In this document: piece after piece, positions 43,201-49,492 of the stretch
How positions within the stretch are numbered: the stretch's first letter is position 1
Layout: each line of letters begins with the position of its first letter
Assembly (NCBI RefSeq): GCF_000763945.1
Contig: NZ_JQFJ01000002.1
Span: 1,116,001-1,180,000 of the forward strand
DNA: 64,000 nt
Source: Sphingopyxis sp. MWB1
Lineage (GTDB): Bacteria; Pseudomonadota; Alphaproteobacteria; Sphingomonadales; Sphingomonadaceae
Direction of reading: 5' to 3'
Program-made: the position numbers and the translations under genes
Notes under the pieces: generated by a model
Databases searched by the model: none
Seen by the model: only the letters and a program-made list of their open reading frames with translations
Told to the model about the DNA's origin: nothing

Positions 43201-44079
43201 TCACCAATCATTCTCGATCTTGATGGCGGCGGTGTAAGCACCTTGTCAGCGAGCATCAGCAACGCGCGGTACGATATGGACGGCGACGGTTTCGCCGATG
43301 ATACGAGCTGGGTAGGCAGCGGCGAAGGGATATTGTTCCTCGACCGCGATGGCAATGGCACACTTAGCAACGCTGGCGAACTCAGCTTTGTAGGCGACGT
43401 GGAAGGCGCAGCCTCCGATCTCGTTGGCCTGCGCGCTTTTGACAGTAATGGCGATAGCATGCTTTCTTCCGCCGACGATCGTTTCGCCGATTTCCGCATT
43501 TGGCGCGATGGCAACGGCAACGGCGTGGTGGGAGAGGGTGAGATTTTGTCGCTTTCCGGAGCAGGTGTACAGTCGTTGGGCTTGGCGGGAACGGCCGTAA
43601 ACACCTCTGTCGCGCTTGGTGATGTGGTGACAATCAATACCGGAAGTTTCACGCGGACCGATGGAACATCAGCGATGTTCATAGATGCTGCCCTCACCTA
43701 TTTCGCCGGTTCAGCCAAGACTTCCGGCTACGCACAGAGACCTACCCCTTCGATGTTCCGTCGCTGGTTTGGCGGACTCGATCGAGATGGTTTGGCTGCC
43801 GTCGGCCCTCACGGATTTCATATGGACCGGCGATATATCGACGATCCGATTGCTCACTGGCCGAAACTTGATGATAAAAGCTGGTGGTCAGGTCCATCGG
43901 CGCTGCCAATTCATGCGCTCGACGACAGGCGGGTGGCAGAGCCCGCATCTACCTCACAACTTGATCGCCAGCTGGCCATAATGGTACAAGAGATGAGCGT
44001 ATTCGGCGTTCGGTCAACAGGTGAGAGCGTTCAGCTTTGGCAGCGTGAGAATGTACGACCGATCGACTTCTTCGCATAG
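34264..44079 (+). CDS. Giant RTX calcium-binding protein with FrpC-like self-processing module
   Basis: This is a 3271-residue, acidic, probably type I-secreted protein. An N-terminal domain of unknown fold spans residues 1-300. RTX nonapeptide clusters (GGxGxDxLx) occur near 311-355 and 549-580. A Ca-binding module at about 765-890 (GFDPLVLDLDGNG, DLNGNGQID, LDSNGDGVFS, WKDANSNGVTDAGEL) resembles the FrpC self-processing module, with Asp767-Pro768 as the presumptive scissile bond. About 13 RTX plus HCBP-related units cover roughly 1195-2935. A second module at about 2979-3105 has Ser-Pro in place of Asp-Pro. No HlyB/HlyD/TolC genes are adjacent, so any exporter must be encoded elsewhere. Confidence 0.88.
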   Translation: MANSTSFAFYDEVLKKFLYGTDEIQLNLIDDKIIRPDGLKPESVVVDKLDYMLGPGRFALPSMFEVVQAFFNVSGNDLDAAGGRTFSLSELQAQLGLSANSHQLSFNQAYFDDGADDYAYRVFFWSSSAFEISEGVRFVVNADGTRSIEGLIINPLGGGSGTDNFDWQGGPFARDLNPIVRPLIDPFAIGGDGTAAMDRTVAIELNGTLPERTYTHTNFDWDVHNGPLTVGGNNPSLGTFGDDLDKAAAILRLGIAGVPFVRDLYNRGVIKYDQDGYDILYGTNHDDVINYHDDWPHRVIKPGFSRWRAAILGGNGNDEITGSIGDDRLDGGSGNDTLDGGFGNDLIISELGDGDDILDGSWDTDTVVYKYATGDSLIRLTPISGFAQGAGALASGDFDLVITGARDANGRNTTETEVGEGVVEVNDMTFGNDTLTSIEKAAVESGSGADTLVLARNGEGVNDDGIAYIDLGTQASGAFDAIDLREWSKKVLIDLEAEEVSWVDEDAILGFIDDERSITVRKAEAAFGGSGADWLRSRSEVGTKFYLSGGAGDDTLTGLGGNDVLDGGAGNDTIVSLGGVNIIVDHEDRNFIISRGDHDTVLIGGSRSHIELGSKTLVVGADTDETVSRFGIQLHGGVQQWWNESGTAVWSPYNALLSAFPFIGAQAMFSAAAMAADTPYMKFAKYRVDAESGDLLIDLGWGLGGTARITDYELDMATGMGTAGLTVFRQGRVKQGSNSGIKASNGVEQYVNLALYAGWGRGLEGFDPLVLDLDGNGYDLISREYSQVYFEFDSDGFAENAGWIGGNDAFLVRDLNGNGQIDNITEMFGNRTTSGFAALAILDSNGDGVFSIADADFSSVRLWKDANSNGVTDAGELISLAHAGIASISLTATTLSDTDVRGNVVVREASFTRTDGTAGKVGDIALDVSDTDTRWTGTQTPSQTAAALPQIAGIGELVNLRLAMTNDATLLSMVNSFVANNSATVTQLRGEIADILYRWAGVDNIAATAIGSGGFDARKLAFLEKFVAIQLMPRDENGAILTSNLAEVEALWNNQFNQMAFKLIAQGPLSAKFAGLTYYESHDLLRAANADTIATVLAGFLDDMPASAAAATDYWADWGPLLGAFAGTVMRTSGIEVGRDYFFAELVKAADSRTLALDIETLAGGLAIDGLKIGSVSALTRTANDSGTLTYFSEIGSQQFVGGAGQDAYVFGHAIGNAVINDDEARVSGDRIRFAFLSPDDVTMAHDGNDLLITVTGTGETVRVLGQFAPVTTLGADYLLSSNKGVEEIQFANGMIYEVSDIAIAVGKGSADNDTLIGTMHSDVLQGLAGNDLLMGGDDGDIYVVNGGEGQDIIRDVQTTPRLRAADMLIFGENVSPGDIQFVREGAEYDDLRIKIGTGGDSVIIEGQFGYSVLGYTGPLALNSRIEGFSFRHYGAAWSSKEIETLLIERATTAGDDVVRGFGNYDHFQISAGNDLLIGMDGGDVYEFGVGAGNDTIDEQSRFIDVTVDLGGLANSAENDIVRFKVLTLADVSFRRVSATPDLTITITATGETLTVKDQFDGFQTGYFAAQWLHRIERFEFADGVVLNWQQVAAITTTGGDGDDQLWGDLYSDRMIGGKGNDTLSGGGKGDEYVFNIGDGQDVIYDNNSFILGDGILNVDDSPDYVTLGEGIAEEMIALSRSGNDLTLHIGASGDSITLKNQNSLLNTGVFGVWGPSRIEEIRFVDGTVWTWEGLNARWIANNTTSGNDIVVGFALADTFEASEGNDILSGGDSGDIYRFGLGSGQDIIRESVDNVMYGDDDSVEFTDGLAPEDIQLARVGNNLVISLSDGSRLTIEGQFAFTAWHTWQDIELFKFSNGVTWTAAEVRMQFLTSTPGDDIITGFDNADVIDGGTGNDVLRGGNGSDVYHFDSGYGHDVIEESVTNANLGDADRVIFGPGLVPEDLTIARNGDDLVFTVISTGETLTIKSQFAFSNWLAWQDVERFEFADGTIWTDHDVAVRLTGGTPGDDTILGTFRSDTLDGGAGNDILIGGDGADIYIFGRGYGQEEIRESLSNANLAEDDELRFGADITVEDLTFTRDDHDLVISIIGTSDTVRLTDQWRVTNIYRWHDVERFTFADGSFLTNGDIQSRVLAGTNGDDHIVGFVTADRLNGGPGNDILEGLDGADTYVFGYGSGHDEIRETVDNANFSDDDSIEFGPGIAWEDLTFSRSGNDLTIQLPGGQDTLFIGGQLGTFSSTTGYTWRDVESFKFEDGTLKTKEDLRLAILAAASTDDDDIIDDFYTNDTLVGGRGNDTLRGGRGSDTFVHNVGDGHDIVSDYFEYYGTIGDRILFGAGITPDDVSVGVSPSNPADMLLSVFGGQSSVTLKNQVGASHEWEIDSVEFADGTSWSALELSRRFVEDMGTPGDDVINGTGNADTLDGRSGNDVVSGGGGNDELLGGADDDVLNGGAGHDRLTGGLGNDLLRGEAGNDIYVYTPGDGDDIIDDLSGQNVVLLGAGIAPDNIYFSTSVSSSNDIVIRFAGHSGSIALKNQFAASSANGVQRLSFADGTVWDQAKIRAEYLTRQGTTGDDYLGGDDTVNILNGGAGNDNIRALAGDDQLTGGVGNDRLEGGAGNDSYHYAINDGNDVIADGGNDTADKLVFGAGISAADVLIDPDQNNGANFIIGFLGRSESIVVEKQLTGNHGIERIEFADGSFWDATEIANQFALGVARAGNETINGTSGADMLNGFGGNDILYGNAGNDILIGGTGNDYLRGDTGNDTYVFNLGDGQDTIYENESQFTVGGTETLRFGLGIALEDLILSKTTADWNDLRIAISGTTDSILIDNQDVSYQERYFNRIENFVFQVQGPDGSVTETTVGWQAMEALRIVQNQTSGNDVIIGSTAADTIDGSAGNDTLYGWSGNDILAGGEGNDTLDGGAGIDTALFSGLRINYSLVTSGGMLSVSDNAPAVDGDDGTDSLKAVEKLKFSDGEEVGITSPIILDLDGGGVSTLSASISNARYDMDGDGFADDTSWVGSGEGILFLDRDGNGTLSNAGELSFVGDVEGAASDLVGLRAFDSNGDSMLSSADDRFADFRIWRDGNGNGVVGEGEILSLSGAGVQSLGLAGTAVNTSVALGDVVTINTGSFTRTDGTSAMFIDAALTYFAGSAKTSGYAQRPTPSMFRRWFGGLDRDGLAAVGPHGFHMDRRYIDDPIAHWPKLDDKSWWSGPSALPIHALDDRRVAEPASTSQLDRQLAIMVQEMSVFGVRSTGESVQLWQRENVRPIDFFA
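37857..43065 (+). repeat. About 13 RTX/HCBP-related repeat units within the giant gene
   Basis: Units of roughly 330-490 bp encode a GxxGDDxxxG...GGxGNDxLxGGxGxDxYxFGxGxGxDxI block followed by an HCBP-related segment (D-L-x-x-x-R-x-GNDL ... IKxQF ... FxFADGTxW). Unit starts are visible near 37857, 38190, 38610, 39050, 39490, 39880, 40270, 40660, 41080, 41470, 41965, 42400 and 42890. Units 5-8 are the most alike; later units gain extra nonapeptides. Confidence 0.75.
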
Positions 44080-44410
44080 GACGAAGTTTAGGCGATCTCT
44101 GACGGCAGTCGGTATCCTTCGGCGATCCGGAGCAGTTTTGGAACAGCCCCTTGATGACTAGCGAGGAGCATCCGGATTCTGCGACGCACCGGCTGCTCGG
44201 TCTTGGTAGGCCGCTGCATGCAATCTCCAGTATCAGCGCATTTATCCCTTCCTGTCTGGCTGGTCCCGGCGATGATCTCACCTGCCTCTGGGCTGTTCAC
44301 TGGCGGGAGCTAATCCCGGCGACAGATAGCCCGCACCGGAGTAAGGTGCGCGCCCGTGAGAAGACGCCGCCTCCCCCACCCTCGCTTTCGCACACGCAAT
44401 GCCGCACATG
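44080..44410. other. Gap between RTX gene and ParB-like gene
   Basis: No supported gene. A 70-codon minus-strand frame (44088-44300) is open but has no recognisable family. The region marks the return from the RTX locus to the GC-rich backbone. Confidence 0.35.
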
Positions 44411-44435
44411 AAAAGGAGCGGGCATGACCGCCCGC
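44411..44435 (-). terminator. Probable terminator of the ParB-like gene
   Basis: On the minus strand a GCGGGC/GCCCGC stem with a 6-nt loop (44418-44435) is followed two bases later by TTTT (44411-44414). It lies 13 bp beyond the ParB-like stop codon, in the correct orientation for an intrinsic terminator, though the T tract is short. Confidence 0.55.
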
Positions 44436-44447
44436 CCCTCTTGCGTT

Positions 44448-46292
44448 TCACGCCGCGAGCGGGGGCGCTTTGCTGTCGGCGTCCGGGTCCTCCTTGCCTT
44501 CCCCAACACAGGTTTCGCCGCATTCCGCCGCGCTGTCCCGCGCATCGAGATCCAGCTGCCAAGCTTCGCAATCGGCGCGCAGGCGCCGATGCGCGCTCAC
44601 ACTCGCAACGCCGCCCCGCTCGCTGTAGCAGCCGGGAGGAAAAGCCATCCAGCGCGGCACCCATGAGGTGACGGCACTGCGCCCATTGGTGCCCTCGAGA
44701 TGGTCGGCGATGATCGTCTTGAGCGTCTTCACCTTTTCCTTTTCATTGGCCCGCGCGACCGCTTCGCCAGCCATGTCACCAAGGATGGCGAGCAGGATTT
44801 CACGGTCGCGAAGCTGTTCGAAGAAAGCCGGGTCGGCGCGCCAATATTGGCGCATATCGGTGCCAAGCTCGAGTCCGACCACCTCGACCGCTTCATGGCC
44901 CGCCATAAGCGTCTCGCCCATCACAATGGCCATGATATCAAAAAGGGCCGGCTCGGGCAGTTTGAGCAGCCGCGCGAAGACCGCCGCAAAAGGAGGCCGG
45001 TGGCCGGGGGCGGCAGTGACGGTCGGCGTCTCGGGATCGAAACCAAGAAGGCCAAGCACCGCGCGGCGCCTTTCATCGAAGACGGCCTCGGCAGGCGCGG
45101 TTTCGAGGCTCTCGGCGATAGCCTCCTTCGGCGCGCGCTGCGCCTCGATGTCGGCGCGGTAATGGCCGCATCCCGTGATGACATGCGCGAGCATAGCCCG
45201 AAGCGCGACCCCGCCGTTACGCGCGAGATCGGCGCGCACCGCCGCATGGCGATGCAGGTTGATATAGGCATTCATCGCTGCGCTCAGCTCGGGCCGCGCG
45301 GGCTTGGGCTCGGTTGCCGACGCGCTGCGTTCGCCGCGCGCCGCTTCGCGCGCGGTGAGATAACCTTCGTGGAAGCTGACCTCGCCATTGTCGCGTATCT
45401 CGATATAGACGCGCCCGCCCTTGCGCTTGGCGATATGGGCATGATCCCATGACCGAAACCAGTCGCCCTTGGCCATGACGATGACATCGGACCAGCCATC
45501 TTCGATATAGGCACATTTGCGCGCCTCGATTTCGGCCATCTGCAACGTCCAGAACTGGTCGGCATCGGCGAAAAAGCTTTCCGCCCCGAATAGGTCGGAC
45601 ACGATAGCAGCGCCGCTTTCGGCGACATCGAACAGCGCGCGCGACACGGCAATGGCTGCCCCGCCGAACAGCCACGCCTTCAACTGATGCCCGGTCGGAC
45701 AATAGGCTTCTTCGTCGCCGAACAGCGCCAGCCATGCGCTTTGCTGGCGTTTCGAGGCCAAGGTGAGATGACGCACGGTTGCCGCATCTATCGCACCGCT
45801 GCGATAGAGATTACGGATACGCGGAACAAGATTGCCCAGCGCGAGGATACGCTTCACCGCTGCCGGTTCGAAGCCGAAAGTCTCGGCAACCTCGTCGATG
45901 CTGCGTCCCGCTTTGACAAGGCCGACAAAGGCTTCCCACTGCCCAACCTCATCGGGCGTGACACGCGCCAGATTCTCGAGCATCGAAGCCTCGAGCGCGT
46001 CGGCATCGTCGCCGTCGTCGAGGATTGCGCAGGGCAGCGGAGGCACCGCCCTGCCCTCGCGCTTGAGGATTTGCGCCGCGGTGAAGCGCCGCCGTCCCGC
46101 GACAATTTCGAAACGCGCGCCGTCCGGCGCCTCTTCTCCTGTCCGCGCGCATCGCCGCACAAGCAGCGGCACCAATATGCCGCGCTTGGCAATGCTCGGC
46201 AGAATGTCGGCGACATCGGGGGGCTTGCCCTTGGACCGCATATTGCTCTTGGCGACCTCCAGCGTGTCGAGGTCGAGAAAATCAAGCTTCAT
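44448..46292 (-). CDS. ParB-like nuclease-domain/partition-type protein
   Basis: This protein of about 614 residues has an N-terminal ParB/Sulfiredoxin-type domain: a conserved SNMR motif, PDVADILPSIAKRGILVPLL, RFEIVAGRRRFTAAQIL, and ALEASMLENLARVTPDEVGQWEAF. A KorB-like helix-turn-helix region (IDEVAETFGFEPAAVKRIL) follows. The long C-terminal part is specific to the large ParB-like proteins of alphaproteobacterial plasmids and ICEs. No ParA is nearby, so a role in element regulation is as likely as partition. The ATG at 46292 is preceded by GGAG; a GTG at 46301 is an alternative. Confidence 0.88.
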   Translation of the reverse strand: MKLDFLDLDTLEVAKSNMRSKGKPPDVADILPSIAKRGILVPLLVRRCARTGEEAPDGARFEIVAGRRRFTAAQILKREGRAVPPLPCAILDDGDDADALEASMLENLARVTPDEVGQWEAFVGLVKAGRSIDEVAETFGFEPAAVKRILALGNLVPRIRNLYRSGAIDAATVRHLTLASKRQQSAWLALFGDEEAYCPTGHQLKAWLFGGAAIAVSRALFDVAESGAAIVSDLFGAESFFADADQFWTLQMAEIEARKCAYIEDGWSDVIVMAKGDWFRSWDHAHIAKRKGGRVYIEIRDNGEVSFHEGYLTAREAARGERSASATEPKPARPELSAAMNAYINLHRHAAVRADLARNGGVALRAMLAHVITGCGHYRADIEAQRAPKEAIAESLETAPAEAVFDERRRAVLGLLGFDPETPTVTAAPGHRPPFAAVFARLLKLPEPALFDIMAIVMGETLMAGHEAVEVVGLELGTDMRQYWRADPAFFEQLRDREILLAILGDMAGEAVARANEKEKVKTLKTIIADHLEGTNGRSAVTSWVPRWMAFPPGCYSERGGVASVSAHRRLRADCEAWQLDLDARDSAAECGETCVGEGKEDPDADSKAPPLAA

Positions 46293-46370
46293 ATCCTTCA
46301 CTCCATTGAGGCGCCGGTTCGGCGTTGCGGAAAAGTCGAACCGGCAGAGACGGCGAAACGCGCCGCCGCG

Positions 46371-46814
46371 TCAGCTGCCTTCGCCGCGCGCCGGTCCATC
46401 GGGACGGGCGGGCGGATCGGGCAGAAGCCGGTCGAACTTGCGGCGCAGAAGCGCCTTTTCGGCGAGGCTGATCGATCCCGTGCGCCGCGCCGTCTCGGTC
46501 CAGCGCGAGAGCGGCGCAAGCGGATCGAAATGGCGATCGCGCTCGATGCCGAGGCCGAACGGAAGGCGCACGGCGGCGATTTCCGCGAGCGAGAAACAGC
46601 CAAGTTCGGGACAGCCGAAACCGAGATCGGCAAGGCCGAACAGCGTATCGCCATCGCTGTCGATTTCGGTCGCAAGCCAAGTGGCGACACCGACGGGCGA
46701 GAAGAATTTGACGACCGGCCAGGGATCGAAAGGCTTTTCCTGCGCGCGGTGGATACGGCTCGCATGACCATTGGCGATCAGCGCGAAGCGAAGATGGGCG
46801 GGGAGGAGCGTCAC
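46371..46814 (-). CDS. DUF2958 family protein
   Basis: This 147-residue protein is a typical DUF2958 member: LLPAHLRFALIANG at the start, PVVKFFSPVGVATWLATEID, and DTLFGLADLGFGCPELG. The family is common beside ArdC-type antirestriction genes on mobile elements and has no known activity. It starts with GTG overlapping the ArdC stop (GTGA). Confidence 0.9.
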   Translation of the reverse strand: MTLLPAHLRFALIANGHASRIHRAQEKPFDPWPVVKFFSPVGVATWLATEIDSDGDTLFGLADLGFGCPELGCFSLAEIAAVRLPFGLGIERDRHFDPLAPLSRWTETARRTGSISLAEKALLRRKFDRLLPDPPARPDGPARGEGS

Positions 46815-47881
46815 GGCCTGTCTCCTGCCGAGACTGCGGCGACTTGGGGCGCGAAGCTAAGCAGATAATCGGCGGCCTTGCTCGCGTGGCTCGCGGCCTT
46901 GAAGATGGCGCGGGCATCGCGGTGCATGATGTCGAGCCAGCCACCGATATAATCGGCATGACGCACGGTCGGCTCGATAGCGAGCGCCGCGCAAAGAAAG
47001 GCGCTCGCCAGTTCGGCGCAAAGTTCCTCGCGCGCATAGGCCTCGCTCGCAAAGCCGCCCGTCTGGTCGCGGCCCAATCGCGAGGGGTGGCCGGTCCAGT
47101 GGCCGAGTTCGTGCAGCGCGGTGCGATAATAGTCGATCTGGTGGCGGAAGGCCTGTTGCGGAGGCAGCGCGACATAGTCGGCGGCGGGGCTGTAATAGGC
47201 CTCGTTCCCGCCGATGCGGACATCGGCGCCGGTCGCGACGATCAGCGCCTCGGCGCGCGGGACCGTCACGCGCGGCGGCATGGCGATGTCGGGCTGCGTG
47301 CAGCGATCGGGCAGCCCTTCGCACTGCGCGACATTGAAGACGGTGAAGCGCTTGAGGAAGGGGACCGAACGGTCTTCACCGTCCGCGTCGGGGGAACCGT
47401 TCCGTTCGTCCATCCCCGCTTCGCCCTTGGGTGTGAAGCGCGCGGCGTAGAAGATCGTCGTGCCCTTCTCGCCCTTGCGGACCGTGCCGCCCGCGCCCAT
47501 GGCCTGCCGGAAGGTCAGCCAGCCCTGCGCCGGAAAGCCGCGCCGCGCGGCCTCGGCCCAGAGCATGAGAATATTGATCCCCGAATAGGCGCGGCGCGTG
47601 TCGGCGTTGCGCGGCAGGCCCGGCGCGAAGGCTGCGGTGTCCCACGGCTGCACCCACGGGACGCGCCCCACTTCGAGCTCGGCGACGATGCGCGCGGTGA
47701 CCTCGTCGTAGAGCGCCGCGCGCGGCGCGGCGGAATGCTCCGCATCACCGCCGCGCCGGGCTGGCTTGCCGGTCGCGCCGCGAGTGCGGCAACGACGCGC
47801 GCCGCGCCCGTCCGCGCGCGCGCCAAGCCGCGCGCGTTCCAGCGGGTTGGTCTCGGTCGAAGGATTGGAGCTGATAGCCAT
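46811..47881 (-). CDS. ardC: ArdC-type antirestriction protein (ArdC N-domain plus zincin-like domain)
   Basis: This 356-residue protein resembles ArdC. After a basic, low-complexity N-terminus it has an ssDNA-binding ArdC-N region (LYDEVTARIVAELEVGRVPW, GINILMLW, WLTFRQAMGAGGTVRKGEKG). The C-terminal domain (DUF1738-type) is a zincin-like fold with the metal motif HELGHWTGH near residue 255. ArdC proteins protect incoming single-stranded DNA from host restriction during conjugation. Copy C of the structured leader lies about 100 bp upstream of the start. Confidence 0.92.
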   Translation of the reverse strand: MAISSNPSTETNPLERARLGARADGRGARRCRTRGATGKPARRGGDAEHSAAPRAALYDEVTARIVAELEVGRVPWVQPWDTAAFAPGLPRNADTRRAYSGINILMLWAEAARRGFPAQGWLTFRQAMGAGGTVRKGEKGTTIFYAARFTPKGEAGMDERNGSPDADGEDRSVPFLKRFTVFNVAQCEGLPDRCTQPDIAMPPRVTVPRAEALIVATGADVRIGGNEAYYSPAADYVALPPQQAFRHQIDYYRTALHELGHWTGHPSRLGRDQTGGFASEAYAREELCAELASAFLCAALAIEPTVRHADYIGGWLDIMHRDARAIFKAASHASKAADYLLSFAPQVAAVSAGDRP

Positions 47882-47958
47882 CGGTGCATCTCCTCACGAA
47901 TCAAATCCGCCGCGGCCGGCCCCGGACAGCGGGGCGGGCGGCGAGATTCGCGGACAAG

Positions 47959-48054
47959 GGAACCGCCGTGCGAGGCCGGTCCGCACCCGCAGGGCCGCAA
48001 CGCCAGTGGAGGAGCCGGGCCGAAGCCCGGCTTGCGGACCGGCCGGGCGGTTCC
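47959..48054 (-). promoter_or_regulatory. Shared structured leader element, copy C
   Basis: This is the most strongly base-paired copy. Outer arms GGAACCGCC/GGCGGTTCC (47959-47967 and 48046-48054) and a perfect 12-bp stem GGCCGGTCCGCA/TGCGGACCGGCC (47974-47985 and 48033-48044) enclose an 8-bp TTCG-type hairpin (48013-48032). They also enclose the core CCTCCACTGGCGTTGCGGCC, followed by CTGCGGGTG (47984-48012, minus strand). It lies ahead of ardC. Confidence 0.6.
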
Positions 48055-48710
48055 ATGGCCGTGCGCCGCCCGCACCGATGTCCGAGGTGCCGGCCCACCA
48101 AAGCGCCGCCGCGCCGCGCGCGGCGTCCTCCGCAATGCCCTTCGCGAACCCTTGGCATGGTCGCGCCCGTCCGGCGGCCCCGCCCTTTGCTGTTGCCGCC
48201 CGCCTGCCCCTCCCTCGGCGTTGATCAGCCCCGAAGGGCAGAGGATGGCGCCCTTGGCAAGCCGCAGACGCGGCGGCGTGCGCGTGCTCCCGGCCGGCGC
48301 TCCATGATGAAATAATCGATCCCCCGCACGCGCTGGGCCGACCGGGAGCAGGTGCCGCCGTCGCGGCAAGAAAGCGCGCCAAGAGCGCCCGCGCGGCCTC
48401 AGGATAATGGCGCGACCTCTGGCGGCGGCCTGCCGCCGCCAGTGTGCGCTCCTTCGAGCCGCGCTCCATTTGGGGATATCCGCTCAGGCGTCGCGTGGCG
48501 GTCTGCCGGTGCAAAGATCCATGACGGGGAATTTCTGGCAGGCCAAGGGCAGGTGGTTGCGGGCACGACAAGCTGGTCTGCCCATGGGAAGGGGCCTATG
48601 AGCTTTTCCCCTCGGGCGCAGGACTAGCTGCAAAGCGAGTGGCTCCGCGCGATGCGCTCGCTACAGAATGTTCGCCTGTTCAACTTCCCTGCGCACCGCC
48701 TCGATCAAGG
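48055..48710. other. GC-rich gap between ArdC and the Hmu-like operon
   Basis: No gene is supported. Long open frames here reflect the very high GC content, and none has family character. Several short hairpins occur (for example GCCGCGCGCGGC around 48113-48125). This is the junction between element backbone and the metal-uptake operon; a boundary of the element could lie here, but no att-like repeat was found. Confidence 0.35.
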
Positions 48711-49016
48711 CTATTCCGGAACATAGACGAGATTACCGTCGGGCAGTCGGTAAGTCGTCCCGGCCTTCACACCGCCGCCCTCGCCGAGCTGGTCTGTGGA
48801 GGTGTAGCGTTCCAGCTTCTCGCCATTTTTGATCGTGATGGTCATATCCTCTTCGCCGGGGTTTTCGACCACCATGACCTTGTCCGACTGAAAGGGGTTG
48901 AGCGGGTTGCGCACGATCAGCACCATCAGCACAGCGGTAATCACGAGGAACAGGTCGACCAGATTGACCACCGACAAAATGGGGTCATCGGCCTCGTCAT
49001 CTTCGAGAAAGCGCAT
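48711..49016 (-). CDS. DUF2149 membrane protein (HmuV-like)
   Basis: This 101-residue protein has one membrane segment (LVDLFLVITAVLMVLIV, about residues 20-36) and a small periplasmic domain ending GTTYRLPDGNLVYVPE. DUF2149 proteins accompany ExbB-like proteins and CobN/HmuS-type chelatases, and are thought to act as the ExbD-like partner. The ATG overlaps the ExbB-like stop (TGATG). It is the last gene of the receptor-chelatase-ExbB-DUF2149 operon. Confidence 0.85.
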   Translation of the reverse strand: MRFLEDDEADDPILSVVNLVDLFLVITAVLMVLIVRNPLNPFQSDKVMVVENPGEEDMTITIKNGEKLERYTSTDQLGEGGGVKAGTTYRLPDGNLVYVPE

Positions 49017-49492
49017 CACTCGGCCCCCTGCGCGCTTTCAATCGCGCGCAATTCTTCCAGCAGCCAGCGGCGGCGGATCGTATAGACGAAAAAGGAAATC
49101 GAGGCCGCGATCAACGCGATGATGACGGAGGAAAAAGCCACGACAAGGTTTCGGCCAACCTCGCCCGCGTCATTGCTGCCCAGCGCCAGCAGAGCCGGCC
49201 CCATCGGGATCATCGTCGCCACCAGGCCCAGCATGGGCGCACTGCGCGACACGATCCGTAGCCATTCCAGCCGCCGCATCACGACGAGTTCGAGGTCCTC
49301 GCTCGTGCATCCGCTACGCTTGCTATGCGCCGTAAGCGGCTGGCTGGCACGCCCCGACGCCCTGGCGGCGGCCTCGAGAGCAAAGCGACCAAGACTGATC
49401 AGTGCATAAGCAAGCGAGGCCAGGATCAGCAGGATCACGGGCACGAGGAACAGGCGGGACGCATCATAGAGGGTAGCTTCAAGCGCGAGCAT
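49016..49492 (-). CDS. MotA/TolQ/ExbB-family proton channel protein (HmuU-like)
   Basis: This 158-residue protein has three membrane segments: FLVPVILLILASLAYALI (about 12-30), PMLGLVATMIPMGPALLAL (about 85-103) and VVAFSSVIIALIAASISFFV (about 115-135). The pattern fits MotA/TolQ/ExbB proton channels. The start is the ATG at 49492, inside the 3' end of the chelatase gene (14-bp overlap). It probably energises this operon's own receptor or the membrane-anchored chelatase, together with the DUF2149 protein. Confidence 0.85.
   Translation of the reverse strand: MLALEATLYDASRLFLVPVILLILASLAYALISLGRFALEAAARASGRASQPLTAHSKRSGCTSEDLELVVMRRLEWLRIVSRSAPMLGLVATMIPMGPALLALGSNDAGEVGRNLVVAFSSVIIALIAASISFFVYTIRRRWLLEELRAIESAQGAE

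Noticed and set aside
34264..44079. Splitting the RTX gene into several genes or calling it a sequencing artefact
   Set aside because: The frame is continuous over 9.8 kb with regular domain repeats, typical codon use and a sensible start overlapping the upstream gene.
47894..48571. A 225-codon minus-strand frame before ardC
   Set aside because: Very Ala/Gly/Arg-rich, crosses the leader element, no homologous motifs and no ribosome binding site.
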